From JBEKYD01 sp049509915 (GTDB taxonomy: Bacteria; Acidobacteriota; Terriglobia; Bryobacterales; Bryobacteraceae), in contig JBEKZL010000005.1 in assembly GCA_049509915.1 (NCBI GenBank), positions 1 through 59,942 on the forward strand: a stretch of DNA of 59,942 nucleotides, given 5' to 3'. Numbering within the stretch: position 1 is the first letter of the stretch; each line of letters starts with the position of its first letter. A program made the translations under genes and the position numbers. Shown here in pieces: positions 17,874 to 27,027 of this stretch. Below the pieces are notes generated by a model. It saw only the letters and a list, made by a program, of their open reading frames with translations, had not been told where the DNA came from and did no database searches.

Positions 17874-19127
17874 TTAGGTGTTCATTGCCAGCAGAGAGGG
17901 GACCCTAAACAGGCGACTCCATGCTCGAAGGCAGAGTGCCTGCCATCGGGGGATTGGTGTCCCTATAGCCCAATGATCGTTGGACATCCCGACGAAGAGT
18001 GTCGGGTGGGCCATCGCGGCGGTCAGGACTGTCCAGGGGATCACCTGCTCGTAGCAGATCAGAATCGCAGCCCGCTGGCCACCCAACTCTAGCACCGCCG
18101 GCCCGTCCAAATGCAACGGAGCGCCTCCACGCAAAAACAGTTTCCACATCGAAAATGGCACGGGCACCCGCTGGAAGAAAATGCCGGATTGGACCCCTCT
18201 GATAATCGCCGCGTTCCGATAGAAGTAAGCCGCCGCTGGACTCGGCATCCGCCATACTTGCCGCCGTGTTCTTAGGAGTTCGATCGCCGCGCGAATATCA
18301 TCATCCGAGAGTGGCAGCGATTCCGGAATGAGCGCTCCAATCACGGCAATCTTGCCATTTAGACGAAGTGTATCTGTAGTGGGCTTCCAAAAAAGATCAG
18401 TTGAAATTGTCCAGCGTGGCACCACGCTTTCCGGGAACACGACGACCCTGGCAGAGGACGCGGCTGCCTGCGCCTGAATGCTCTGCGTCGCAAGGTATTC
18501 GCCCAGCGGGCTGACTGGCCCGTGGCTGATGGCCCCAAAATGGGTGTCGACGGCCTTCCAGTCTGACGGGGGCTGTCGATCGCCGGGGTAAAAGATGTTT
18601 GCGACAAGGGCAACGGCTGTGATGCTGAGGATGCCGACCTTTGGGTGGGCCCCGATCAATCCGCATCCGGCCAGGGATAACGCGAAGCCGCCCCAGGACA
18701 AGGCTGGGAAAAGAAAGCCTGCGGCAGTCAACGGCGAAGCAAAGCCGATGAGCCCGAGAGGCGGGAAGACCGCGACCAGTAGTGCGACTGGTGCGCGCCA
18801 GAGTAGTTGCCGGGTCTTGTCCGTCCAAAGCAAACCGTATGGCAGGGCCAGCAACAAAGCGCAGACCGCCCAGAATGCCATCGCGCCGATAACTGAAACG
18901 TCCGGCCCAAAGAAATTCTTGGCGCCCACCGCTACGGGCCATAGTGCACCAGTGTAGTAACCAGTTGCCGCTGAATAGCAACCTCGGCGGGATGGCAGCC
19001 GGAATGTGAGCGCCGGCAGCAGGAGAGAGGCGGCGACGATGCCGGCCGGGCGCGCGCTCGACACGGCCAACCCGAGGATCACAGCGGCCAGACAGTGTAT
19101 GGTTTGCTCAATTTTCATGGTCACCAC
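17874..19127 (-). CDS. traB: TraB-like conjugation protein: membrane domain plus nitrilase-type domain
   Basis: A 417-residue protein with several N-terminal membrane helices (to about 180) and a C-terminal carbon-nitrogen hydrolase domain. Catalytic-type residues visible are Glu233 in VVFPESVVPRW and Cys358 in ILICYEQVIPW; the expected Lys region (FFQRVPVPFSMWK) is shifted. The layout matches TraB of Agrobacterium Ti plasmids and resembles apolipoprotein N-acyltransferase. It is the last gene of the minus-strand conjugation operon and overlaps traF by 7 bp. In Ti plasmids TraB increases transfer efficiency; the substrate is unknown. Confidence 0.78.
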   Translation of the reverse strand: MVTMKIEQTIHCLAAVILGLAVSSARPAGIVAASLLLPALTFRLPSRRGCYSAATGYYTGALWPVAVGAKNFFGPDVSVIGAMAFWAVCALLLALPYGLLWTDKTRQLLWRAPVALLVAVFPPLGLIGFASPLTAAGFLFPALSWGGFALSLAGCGLIGAHPKVGILSITAVALVANIFYPGDRQPPSDWKAVDTHFGAISHGPVSPLGEYLATQSIQAQAAASSARVVVFPESVVPRWTISTDLFWKPTTDTLRLNGKIAVIGALIPESLPLSDDDIRAAIELLRTRRQVWRMPSPAAAYFYRNAAIIRGVQSGIFFQRVPVPFSMWKLFLRGGAPLHLDGPAVLELGGQRAAILICYEQVIPWTVLTAAMAHPTLFVGMSNDHWAIGTPIPRWQALCLRAWSRLFRVPSLLAMNT

Positions 19128-19639
19128 ACCATCAGAGGCCGCAGCCTTGCGCGTACGGCGCTTTCCCGGATCGGCCCAAAATAACGGCTATCGTAACTGC
19201 GGGCATTGTAAGAGCTCGCGACCCACAAAATTCCCTGCGCTGCACTATAGCGTCCTGGCGGCCAGTGCGACAGGGGTCGGCCCTCGGTGTCATGTTCCAG
19301 CGGCGCGGTACGCGGAAGAAGGTTTCCGTTCACAGCAATGCCCGCGGGACTCAGGACAATCTCGTCGGCAGGGCCGGCGATCACAGGTTTCAGGAGCGGC
19401 GCTGCTCCGTCCGAACAGCCCCCCCTGGCCCGATAATGCCGATGAGCAGATAGACCACGGTCGTCGGGACAGAACTCTACGAAACCACCGTTAGGATTGA
19501 CAATATAAAGGCCCACAGGCAGAGATGCCGAGGCGTTGATGCGCAAGTCCGCGGCGTTGAAAAGGGCAAAGGCGCCGAGGACGGGAGCCAGCGCAAGGAT
19601 CAGGATTCGGCAGCGCATTGTCCCTACCCTACCGGCCAA
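19121..19639 (-). CDS. traF: TraF-like conjugal transfer signal peptidase (S26)
   Basis: Serine peptidase of the TraF/S26C type, which cleaves and helps cyclise the TrbC pilin in IncP systems. Visible are an N-terminal membrane helix (RILILALAPVLGAFALF), the Ser box 'NASASLPVGLY' (Ser39) and the Lys box 'LLKPVIAGPADEI' (Lys84), followed by GIAVNG and a 'YNARSYDSRYFGPI' segment typical of S26 enzymes. A start at Met8 (19618) is possible. Genes on both sides overlap, in line with a coupled operon. The trbC product lies in the same operon and is the expected substrate. Confidence 0.85.
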   Translation of the reverse strand: MAGRVGTMRCRILILALAPVLGAFALFNAADLRINASASLPVGLYIVNPNGGFVEFCPDDRGLSAHRHYRARGGCSDGAAPLLKPVIAGPADEIVLSPAGIAVNGNLLPRTAPLEHDTEGRPLSHWPPGRYSAAQGILWVASSYNARSYDSRYFGPIRESAVRARLRPLMVW

Positions 19640-20025
19640 TCATCGTGGGCCGACCCGTCGATTGCGCTTACGGTCTCAGGCAGTGGAGTTGTGGCCTTCG
19701 CCCTCGAGTCGCCGATCAGATGAAACGAGTGCACGATTAACTCCCAGATCGTCCTCTTGCTGCCATCCGCCGGCGTGAATTGGCGCTGCTCCATACTGCC
19801 TTCTACGAAGAGGTGGGCGCCTTTGTCGAAGGCGGCCGCCAGGTTGGCCAGATCGCCGTAGAACGAAAGCGAGTGCCAGTTGGTGTGCTGCTCCGTCTTG
19901 CCTTGCGAGGTGTACGAATAAGTCTCGCCGAGGCGCACGCTGGCCACGGGTGTGCCCGAGGGCAGATACCGCACCGTGGGCTTGGCCGCGAGCCAGCCGC
20001 AGACTTCAATGCGATTCTTTTGCAT
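19624..20025 (-). CDS. ssb: Single-stranded DNA-binding protein
   Basis: An OB-fold SSB of 133 residues: 'GWLAAKPTVRYLPSGTPVAS', 'HTNWHSLSFYGDLANLAAAF', 'KGAHLFVEGSMEQRQF' and 'WELIVHSFHLIG'. The tail ends in an acidic tip (DDWPVG) resembling the usual protein-interaction tip DDIPF. It overlaps traG by 20 bp and traF by 16 bp, so it is an element-borne copy translated with the transfer genes. It probably coats the transferred strand in the recipient or during processing. Confidence 0.88.
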   Translation of the reverse strand: MQKNRIEVCGWLAAKPTVRYLPSGTPVASVRLGETYSYTSQGKTEQHTNWHSLSFYGDLANLAAAFDKGAHLFVEGSMEQRQFTPADGSKRTIWELIVHSFHLIGDSRAKATTPLPETVSAIDGSAHDDWPVG

Positions 20026-22063
20026 GGGGTTCCTCCGTCAGTTCGTCGTAGTCATCCATCTCGTCGAGACCATCCAGGAAGGCCTGTTCGGCGCGCGACA
20101 GATCTAATGTGGGTTCGGAGCTTTCCGTGGAAGGCTCCGGCAATTCTTCCTGGCTTTGCTCCAAAATCTGGTTGCCTTTGAGGCTCAAAAACTCGACCGG
20201 CGGCGGGATCTCCGAGCGTATTTTGAACGTTGGGTCCAGGAAATACAGCATCTGCATTCCCAGAATCGGGTGGTGTCCGCTGACGAAGATGAGCATTTGC
20301 CCGGGCGCCACAATGCGTTCCTGAATGCCGTGCCCAGCCTTCTGCGGCGGCTTTAGGCGCAAGACTTCGTCCGGCGTGATCAGAGGCCTTTCGATGTTGT
20401 CCACCGAAGCATTGAGGTGCCCCATGACCGGCGACAGGCGCTGGCCACTGAAATTGTAGGTGGCCTTCTGTACGGTGGTGGTTCCGCTCATGTCGCTGAT
20501 CAATTTGGCGGTCTCATACTGATTCGGGGCGAAGGCGATTCGGACATGGCAGTTCGAGACGATGCTTTCGTTGTTGCCGTAGGCGTCCACGATCTGGCGA
20601 ATGTCCTGCGTGATGAGGTACGCTTTCAGGCCGTAACCCGCCATATACGAGAGGGCATCGGCGAAAATCTCCATGCGATTCAGGGAAGGAAACTCGTCGA
20701 TTAGGAACAGCAGGCGGTGGCGGTTATGTTGCTGCTCCGCGCCGGCGTAGAGTGTACGCTCTGTCAGGCGGTTGACGGTCATCGTGAGGATGAGGCGGAT
20801 GAGCGGGCGCAAGCGGATCTTGTCGCTGGGCGGCACCACGAGATACAGCGAGACCGGACGGTCGTAGTTGACGAGGTCATTGATCGCGAAGTCGCTGGTC
20901 GAGGTGTTTTTGGCCACGAGGGGATCGCTGTAAAGCGTGAGGGCGGTCTTCGCGGTCGAGAGCACCCCGCTAAAGTCCTTATCCTCCTTGTCCAGCATTT
21001 CCTGCACTTTCTCCCGGACCACCGGATGAGTCACTGTTCGTGATCCGTCCGGCATCCGCCACTGATGCTGAAAGCCGGGGTCGTGCTCGAAATTGAGCAG
21101 TTCTTCGAGCGTGTCGTGAAAGCTCAATCCGGGACGGGTGAACAAGTGCGCGAGGTCGGCCAGGCTGGCCTGGCGGCGTTCGAGCGCAGCAGCGTAGCAG
21201 GCGTGAAGCACCATGCCGGTGGTGATGGAGGTAGCTGCGTCCTGCCAGTAGCGTTCTTGCGGGCTATCCTCGCCGGTCCGGACGATCATGCTGGCAATGT
21301 TCTGCGCGTCGCTGACGTCTCGGGGAGTGAACAGCCGGACTTCGCTGAGTGGATTGAAGCGTGAAGTAGCTTGCTGCTCGACTGGCGCAAACTTGAAGCA
21401 GACATGCCCAGCCTGAGCCCGAAAGCCGGCGGTCTTCGCCCAATTCTCCCCTTTGATGTCGTAGACGATGGCGGATTCCGACCACGCAAGAAGCGTCGGG
21501 ATCACCAGACCGACGCCTTTGCCGCTGCGGGTCGGTGCGAAGGCGAGGATATGCTCGGGGCCGTTGTGCCGCAGGTAGTGTAGGCGCTTGCCTTCTGACG
21601 ACCACCCACCCACGAAAACGCCGTTATTCGGTGTGAGCAGGCCGCTGGCATGGATATCGCTCTCCTCCGCCCAGCATGCGGAGCCATGCAGGTGCTCGGT
21701 ATTCATGGATAACAGCCGCGCACGACGGTTCGTCATGGCGAAAAAGACACCAATGGAGAGAAAGCACCCGGCCACCAGGACCAACATGCCCAACAGGAAG
21801 GGCATGCGGATCGCCGGGTCCTGATCGGTGAGGTGTTGCCAGCTCCAATATGCCCAGGCGAACGGTTGATAGATGGCACCCGCTCGCAGGCGAAGCAGTG
21901 GCGGACCCAGCGCCGGCTGATACTGGAAACGGTTGGCGATATATTGCGTGCAGAAGAAATTGGCGATTACCAACACCAGTAAACCGATTACTACGGCTGG
22001 CCAGTTGTATCCACCCAGGTATCCCGGTTTCGGCGGTTTTTGATAAAGCTGGGGTTGACTCAC
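20006..22063 (-). CDS. traG: Type IV coupling protein TraG/VirD4
   Basis: Hexameric membrane ATPase that links the relaxosome to the mating channel. Two N-terminal membrane helices (about 22-40 and 89-110) precede the P-loop APTRSGKGVG (about 176-185) and the downstream KGENW segment. The Walker B region reads LLFLIDEFPSL, and 'ITQDIRQI' is the usual TraG motif after it. The C-terminal 60 residues are acidic. Length (685) is normal. It overlaps the preceding unknown gene by ATGA and ssb at its 3' end. It sits at the end of the trb genes rather than before them. Confidence 0.94.
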   Translation of the reverse strand: MSQPQLYQKPPKPGYLGGYNWPAVVIGLLVLVIANFFCTQYIANRFQYQPALGPPLLRLRAGAIYQPFAWAYWSWQHLTDQDPAIRMPFLLGMLVLVAGCFLSIGVFFAMTNRRARLLSMNTEHLHGSACWAEESDIHASGLLTPNNGVFVGGWSSEGKRLHYLRHNGPEHILAFAPTRSGKGVGLVIPTLLAWSESAIVYDIKGENWAKTAGFRAQAGHVCFKFAPVEQQATSRFNPLSEVRLFTPRDVSDAQNIASMIVRTGEDSPQERYWQDAATSITTGMVLHACYAAALERRQASLADLAHLFTRPGLSFHDTLEELLNFEHDPGFQHQWRMPDGSRTVTHPVVREKVQEMLDKEDKDFSGVLSTAKTALTLYSDPLVAKNTSTSDFAINDLVNYDRPVSLYLVVPPSDKIRLRPLIRLILTMTVNRLTERTLYAGAEQQHNRHRLLFLIDEFPSLNRMEIFADALSYMAGYGLKAYLITQDIRQIVDAYGNNESIVSNCHVRIAFAPNQYETAKLISDMSGTTTVQKATYNFSGQRLSPVMGHLNASVDNIERPLITPDEVLRLKPPQKAGHGIQERIVAPGQMLIFVSGHHPILGMQMLYFLDPTFKIRSEIPPPVEFLSLKGNQILEQSQEELPEPSTESSEPTLDLSRAEQAFLDGLDEMDDYDELTEEPHAKESH

Positions 22064-22425
22064 CGGCTCCGCTCCTCTTCGCGCAGCCTCTCGCGAATTT
22101 CTCGCGCGATGGCACGCGACCGCGCATAGTGGATGGAGAAAGCCCGGCCCACTTCGGGCAACGAAAACTCGTGACTGGGCGTGCGAAACAGATCCTTGAA
22201 ATGGATGACCGCGTTGGGCTGCTTGCCAATTTGCTGGATGATGTAGTCGCGTGTCTGGCCGATAATTACACCGCGATAGATGCCGCTTTGGCGCTCCGCT
22301 ACGATCGTGGAAGCCGCAGCTCCGAGCACCGTTTTCACTATTCGGCGGGCGTCGCTAAGCGATTGTTGCCAAGGTTCGAGGGCGGCGCGCTTGGCGGGGA
22401 TTTTGGAAATTGGTTGTGCTTGCAT
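22060..22425 (-). CDS. Unknown protein between trbL and traG (121 aa)
   Basis: Helix-rich soluble protein with 'EPWQQSLSDARRIVKTVLGAA', a Gly-Gln segment (GIYRGVIIGQTRDYIIQQI) and an Arg/Glu-rich tail. No family is recognised. ATG 22425 is the likely start because the frame upstream is low-complexity and overlaps trbL out of frame. Its stop overlaps the traG start by four bases, so it should be made with the coupling protein. A relaxosome or coupling-protein accessory role is suggested by position only. Confidence 0.6.
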   Translation of the reverse strand: MQAQPISKIPAKRAALEPWQQSLSDARRIVKTVLGAAASTIVAERQSGIYRGVIIGQTRDYIIQQIGKQPNAVIHFKDLFRTPSHEFSLPEVGRAFSIHYARSRAIAREIRERLREEERSR

Positions 22426-22438
22426 AAGACACGTCCAC

Positions 22439-23527
22439 TTACGCTTCGCTATTCTTCGATGGCGGTGGCGGTTGGCCTGTGGAGGCGCTGGTAGTTGGCG
22501 GTGACGGTGGTGGCGGTTGCGCGCTTGCGGCGCTTGCGCCATTCATACCGACCGAAGCGACAGAAGCGGGTGACGCGGCGCCTGCCGCGCCCGCACCGGC
22601 AGCAGCGCCTGGCGGTCCGCCCGCAAGTAGGCCGACGCCGGTGGAAGCCAGGCTCACCGCGCTTTGCGCGACCATAACGGCACCGTAAGCTATCGGCGCG
22701 GTGACGGCAATGATTTCGCCGCCGGTGAACGCTGGCGATCCGCCAAGCACTCCGGCGACAATTTTCGGGACAAACCAGCAAAGCGCGAGGAAGATTAAGG
22801 ATTCGCCGACAATGTCTAGCGCGCCCATGGCGGGATTCGCGGAAGTGGCTACGGTTTGGGCGACTGCTACCCAGCCGCCAGAAAGAGCCATGCCAACGCC
22901 GATGAGAAGGAACAGGATCATGATCTTCACTCCCACGCCCACGGCCAGCGCGATGTATTTCTCGACGTAGGGCGCGCTCCAGCGGGAACCTCCAAAGCCG
23001 AGGAAGAAGAACGCGGCGGCCACCACGATGTAAGATTCCACCAAGGCCGCAACCAGTTGAATGCTGATGAAGCAGAAGGACACAAAGGTCAGAATGCCCG
23101 CGAAGACCATGGCCATGGCCGTGCCGAAATTAGAAAGGAAGCCAGCGTCGGAGGCGCCAGCGAAGAGCGCTCCGCCGAGATCCAGGCCACGTTCGAAAAC
23201 CGCCCCTGGTTGCAGGGAGCCAACGCCACTGGCTTGCTGGCCGAGTTGCGTGAAGCTGTCAATGATGGCGGGTATCCAGGTGGGACCGAAGACCAGCAGC
23301 GCGTAGAACGCGCCGATCCACATAAGTTTGCGGATGAGGCCAGCGGTCCAGGATTGCAGATCGGTGCGCTCCAGGGCGAGAACCGCGGCGCTCCAGGCGA
23401 ATTCGATGAGGGCCAGCAAACCGAACAGTGTCTGGGCCGGTCCTTGCACGGCCGCAAACCACTGGCCACGCATCGCCTGCATGGTCTGCAGAAACTGGGT
23501 GGGAGGACTAATTTGCATACGGATCAC
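22439..23527 (-). CDS. trbL: P-type conjugative transfer protein TrbL (VirB6-like)
   Basis: Polytopic inner-membrane protein of the mating channel. At least five hydrophobic helices are seen (about 60-80, 130-175, 190-215, 230-250 and 265-290), followed by a Gly/Ala/Pro/Ser-rich C-terminal tail (PPPPSPPTTSASTGQPPPPS), which is usual for TrbL. It overlaps trbI by ATGA. In RP4-type operons trbL lies between trbK and trbF; here it lies after trbI. Confidence 0.88.
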   Translation of the reverse strand: MIRMQISPPTQFLQTMQAMRGQWFAAVQGPAQTLFGLLALIEFAWSAAVLALERTDLQSWTAGLIRKLMWIGAFYALLVFGPTWIPAIIDSFTQLGQQASGVGSLQPGAVFERGLDLGGALFAGASDAGFLSNFGTAMAMVFAGILTFVSFCFISIQLVAALVESYIVVAAAFFFLGFGGSRWSAPYVEKYIALAVGVGVKIMILFLLIGVGMALSGGWVAVAQTVATSANPAMGALDIVGESLIFLALCWFVPKIVAGVLGGSPAFTGGEIIAVTAPIAYGAVMVAQSAVSLASTGVGLLAGGPPGAAAGAGAAGAASPASVASVGMNGASAASAQPPPPSPPTTSASTGQPPPPSKNSEA

Positions 23528-25005
23528 CTGCTCCCGATTAAGGCTGAGCGGTGTGACTGTGGCTCGGCCCCCAGCGGGTGAACTGGCTCGTAGGGCGCCT
23601 CGAAAAGGATGTCCCGGTTTACGCGAACGGTGAAGCGGTAACCGGCAGATACCTTGATGGTCGGTTGCACATTCATGTTGCTGCGGGCCATCTGAGCGCC
23701 GGTCATGCTGAGGTCCTGCGCCACCGCAGTTTCGGCTGCCTGGCCGGGAGTTGGGTAAGTCAGGATCGTCTGGCTTCGGTTCTGGGAGATCGCGAAAGCC
23801 GCCATGAACATGGAACTGAGCACTGACATTCCGATCAGGCGTTTGTAATGGCGGTCGACCTGATCGCGCAGTCCAGCGTTGCCGTGAGAGTCGAGGCCCA
23901 GCATGCCATCGAGGTCGATCGACGAGGCATCCGGAAAGATGATCCGGCTCCAGGCGACCTGTACGCCATCCTGGCCGTAAGAGACGCGGGAGTCGTATTT
24001 GCCAACCAATCGGGCGCCCTGCGGGATCAGCAGGTACTGGCCGGTCGCGGTATCGTAAACGTTGGATGTGACCAGCGCTTTCAACTCGCCTGGCAAATCG
24101 GAGTTGAGGCTTTGCTCCAGAACGGCGGGAATCTCCCAGCCAGCTTTGATCTCGTAGCGGGACAGCGGCGCGTCTCTTGTGAAGTGGAGGTAGTCTTCGG
24201 CTGCGCTTCTATTTTGAGCGGCCTTGAGAAATGCATCCTTGCGCGTCTGCGCGTTCTGCGCTTCATAGTCCGTCTCAGCGACGGCCGCGGTGGGCGCGGT
24301 GCTTCCACTGGAGCCTACGCCCAGAGCTTTGCCGATGGCGGTCAGGTTGGAGATCTGATCTCCGGAAGAACCGAGTTGTGCCAGCGCGGCGGCCTGCGGG
24401 CCGCCGCCGGCGATCCCACCAGTGCGTATGGTAGTAGGCGCGATTATGGCTTCGTGCTCGAGCTGCCACGCGGTTTCGAGAGTGTGATCTTCCGGCGGGG
24501 CAACAGGTTGAGGCGGGAGACTGCTGTGTGGAATGATGGGCGGCGCCTGGCGCACGACAACGCGCTCCACGGGAAGATCGCAAGGCTGTCCGGTCTGCGG
24601 ATTGAATCGCATGGGCGTACCCGCCGCGTCCCGGCCGCACGGGGCGGCATTCATGCCGGGTGTTAAACCGGCTAAGGCGGAGCCGCTGGGCGGTATCAGA
24701 CCATTGCGCGGCTGCAATGCCGATGCATCAGCAGGCGGAATCCCACGAAGTAATTGGTCGTCGGCGTGAGCCGGCGTAACGGTTCTGGGCAGGCCAGCTT
24801 GGCGCGCGATGATCTGGTTCTGAACGCTACGCCGGTAACCTCCCCATGCGAAACCGAGCAGAAGTAATCCGATTACGCTGATTATGGCGATCCCGGCGCG
24901 CTTGCTGATGCGCACCGTGGGACGCGGAGCAGGATGCAAGTCGATGCCGGCGGGCGCAGCAATCGGCGGAACCTCCGGTTTGCTGTTGGGGTTGGTTGGT
25001 TTCAT
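23524..25005 (-). CDS. trbI: Mating-channel protein TrbI (VirB10-like)
   Basis: Bitopic channel scaffold spanning the envelope. A single N-terminal membrane helix (AGIAIISVIGLLLLGFAWGG, about 38-57) is followed by a long Pro-rich periplasmic linker and the conserved VirB10/TrbI domain: 'YEIKAGWEIPAVLEQSLNSD', 'VTSNVYDTATGQYLLIPQGA', 'RLVGKYDSRVSYGQDGVQVA', 'WSRIIFPDASSIDL' and 'GYRFTVRVNRDILFEAPYEP'. The 493-residue length fits the family. It lies between trbG (5 bp gap) and trbL (overlap). Confidence 0.95.
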   Translation of the reverse strand: MKPTNPNSKPEVPPIAAPAGIDLHPAPRPTVRISKRAGIAIISVIGLLLLGFAWGGYRRSVQNQIIARQAGLPRTVTPAHADDQLLRGIPPADASALQPRNGLIPPSGSALAGLTPGMNAAPCGRDAAGTPMRFNPQTGQPCDLPVERVVVRQAPPIIPHSSLPPQPVAPPEDHTLETAWQLEHEAIIAPTTIRTGGIAGGGPQAAALAQLGSSGDQISNLTAIGKALGVGSSGSTAPTAAVAETDYEAQNAQTRKDAFLKAAQNRSAAEDYLHFTRDAPLSRYEIKAGWEIPAVLEQSLNSDLPGELKALVTSNVYDTATGQYLLIPQGARLVGKYDSRVSYGQDGVQVAWSRIIFPDASSIDLDGMLGLDSHGNAGLRDQVDRHYKRLIGMSVLSSMFMAAFAISQNRSQTILTYPTPGQAAETAVAQDLSMTGAQMARSNMNVQPTIKVSAGYRFTVRVNRDILFEAPYEPVHPLGAEPQSHRSALIGSR

Positions 25006-25010
25006 CTTCG

Positions 25011-25994
25011 TTACTCCTTGCCAGCACGGCTGATTTGTACCTTCTGAGCTTTCTTGCCGGAGCCCAGCACCAGGCGAGCGCGGTCAAAGAGCCGATCGAC
25101 GATGTAGGTCTGCTGCTGGACTCGATAATTGGTCATGATGGACTGGCCGTCCGTGCCAATGACCAACAACACGGGGGCTTCCATGTGCTCGATAGCGGGT
25201 GGCATCTGAAGATACGTCTTGGCGCCGTCGTCAAAAACCCGCACGGGCCTGATTTGAGTCGTCCCGCCGGTGACCCGGTAGTCGAAATTCATCTTCTCGA
25301 TGGCGATCATGGCGGGCAGTACTTTGGCGGAGGCCACTTCTTCCGACGTCCGCTGCTCCAACAGGTGTCGCTGCCAGCGCTGCCGATCGTCGTCCGGATA
25401 TGCAAAAGCAACCCGCGCAATATAATCAGTGGGCTTGGAGATAAGCCGCAGATAGTAAGCTCGGCGATCGGTGGTGATGAGCATGTTGGTATCGAGCCCT
25501 GGGCCTTGGGGCTTCAGGACGATCAACGCCGTGGCCAGTGACCCCTCTCCGTAGACCGCTGGAGCGACATTCCACCGCACGGAGTCGCCGATCTGGGGCT
25601 CGCCCACAATTTTTTCGCCGGGCTCCATCTCGACAATGCAGACGCGCAGGGGAGCGCAGACCACTGTGGGCATACCGGCTCCGTAGGAGTACAAGACCCG
25701 GCCATCCGGCCCGGCTGCGGGCGTGTTCGGCTGCGCGCCCCATTGCTGACTGGCCAGAACAGCAGCTGCGGCGGCCGGAGAGAGCGGCACGTCGCTCCGT
25801 GGTTTGAAGTCCTTGGGTATAGGCCCCGCTGGCTTGTCGAGGCCCGTAGCGGTTGGCTCCGGTTGTTGGAGAGCCTGGATACCAGCAGCGATGTCCTGCA
25901 TGTTCGGGAGCGCCGCTGGGGGCGGATTCCGAGTTACGGGGACAGGTTGGGCAAGCAAAAGCGAGCCAACGGAAAACAACAAAATGAGCTTCAC
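25011..25994 (-). CDS. trbG: Mating-channel protein TrbG (VirB9-like)
   Basis: Periplasmic/outer-membrane core component. It has a short signal peptide (KLILLFSVGSLLLAQ), a Pro/Ala-rich linker and the VirB9 domain: 'YSYGAGMPTVVCAPLRVCIV', 'EKIVGEPQIGDSVRW', 'TNMLITTDRRAYYLRL' and C-terminal 'FDYRVTGGTTQIRPVRVFDD' with 'YRVQQQTYIVDRLFDRARL'. The start is GTG at 25994, supported by AAGGAG 6-7 bases upstream. It is followed by trbI. Confidence 0.94.
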   Translation of the reverse strand: MKLILLFSVGSLLLAQPVPVTRNPPPAALPNMQDIAAGIQALQQPEPTATGLDKPAGPIPKDFKPRSDVPLSPAAAAAVLASQQWGAQPNTPAAGPDGRVLYSYGAGMPTVVCAPLRVCIVEMEPGEKIVGEPQIGDSVRWNVAPAVYGEGSLATALIVLKPQGPGLDTNMLITTDRRAYYLRLISKPTDYIARVAFAYPDDDRQRWQRHLLEQRTSEEVASAKVLPAMIAIEKMNFDYRVTGGTTQIRPVRVFDDGAKTYLQMPPAIEHMEAPVLLVIGTDGQSIMTNYRVQQQTYIVDRLFDRARLVLGSGKKAQKVQISRAGKE

Positions 25995-26004
25995 GATTTC
26001 TCCT

Positions 26005-26670
26005 TTATAAGACCCTTGTCCAACTGGCGTTGGTGATGTACAGGCCCAGCGGATTGATGCGGATGATGCGTTCGTCCTTGGGCGGATTGAGCGCGATTGT
26101 GAACGAGCCCTTCCAGTGCTCCGCGGACTTGATGGCGCCGTAGAGATCGCGCGTTGTTTCTTCCCATTCGATCTCGTAGGTGCGATCGCTAGTAGCTAGC
26201 ACCGATTTGACCTCGACAGCCACGGTTTCGGTCTGGGCTCGCTGGAAAGGTGAGGCGGCCCGATAAAACTCGGTGACAAAAGTCTGGGCTTGGGTGGCGT
26301 TAGCAATCTGCGCGTAGACCCGGTCGATGGCCTTGCGCTGGGCAACCCCATCGCTGGTTACGGTGCGCAAGTTTTCAATCCAGCCGAATAACGCGGCGCG
26401 TTTGAGGCGGTCGTCGTTGGCCGTCGTTTCGTCTGCCACGCCCGCGGCAACCGGGCGCGCCAATTGATCGACCAGTACGACGAACGGAACTACATGCGAG
26501 TGCGACGCCGACCACACGAGACCAGCTACCGCCAACAAGGCAGTCAGTCCCGCCAGCATCGCTGCGATGCGCCAATTGCGGACGCGGGTGAGAAGCCCGC
26601 CATAACGCTCGTCCCACTCGTGGCGCGCTGCGGCGTAGGGGTGCTCTAGGGGTACGATTGTGTGGTCCAT
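26005..26670 (-). CDS. trbF: Mating-channel protein TrbF (VirB8-like)
   Basis: Inner-membrane VirB8-type assembly factor. An N-terminal cytoplasmic stretch (YAAARHEWDERYGGLL) is followed by a membrane helix (AAMLAGLTALLAVAGLVWSA) and a periplasmic NTF2-like domain with 'FVTEFYRAASPFQRAQTETV' and 'YEIEWEETTRDLYG'. The ATG at 26670 is chosen over longer frames because it has GGAAG 5 bases upstream and begins at the conserved part. It starts 2 bp after the stop of the lipoprotein gene. Confidence 0.92.
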   Translation of the reverse strand: MDHTIVPLEHPYAAARHEWDERYGGLLTRVRNWRIAAMLAGLTALLAVAGLVWSASHSHVVPFVVLVDQLARPVAAGVADETTANDDRLKRAALFGWIENLRTVTSDGVAQRKAIDRVYAQIANATQAQTFVTEFYRAASPFQRAQTETVAVEVKSVLATSDRTYEIEWEETTRDLYGAIKSAEHWKGSFTIALNPPKDERIIRINPLGLYITNASWTRVL

Positions 26671-26672
26671 AG

Positions 26673-27017
26673 TCACTTCCATCCAGGGAGAAAGCCGGTG
26701 CTGTCCGGGTTGCGCCGGGGATGACGCTTCGAATCGATTTCGACGACCGAGGCTCTGGCAGCGGCGCACAGGCGGCCTTCGGTTGTTTGTGGCCAGGAGG
26801 CCGTCGCATTGTTGCGCAACGGAGCGCAAAGGGCATCCACTCGGATGGCGGTATCCGGGTGGGCGTTCAACCACACGCGTATATCGACCGTGCTAACGCC
26901 AGAGAGTTTTCCAGCCCCGGCTTCTTCCGCCAGTTTCACGACGCGGCTGGGTCGCTCGTGACTACAACCGCACAGGGTAATCACGAGCAGTAAGCTATGA
27001 AGTAAGTGTGTTCTCAT
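26673..27017 (-). CDS. TrbK-like small lipoprotein of the trb operon
   Basis: A 114-residue protein with a lipoprotein signal peptide: MRTHLLHSLLLVITLCGC, with lipobox LCGC. The ATG at 27017 follows a GAGGAGGAG Shine-Dalgarno. Position between trbJ and trbF matches trbK, the entry-exclusion lipoprotein of RP4, but length and sequence beyond the lipobox are not diagnostic; a VirB7-like role is the alternative. Its last residues (GFLPGWK) repeat the end of TrbJ (GFLPGWH). Confidence 0.7.
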   Translation of the reverse strand: MRTHLLHSLLLVITLCGCSHERPSRVVKLAEEAGAGKLSGVSTVDIRVWLNAHPDTAIRVDALCAPLRNNATASWPQTTEGRLCAAARASVVEIDSKRHPRRNPDSTGFLPGWK

Positions 27018-27027
27018 CGTCTCCTCC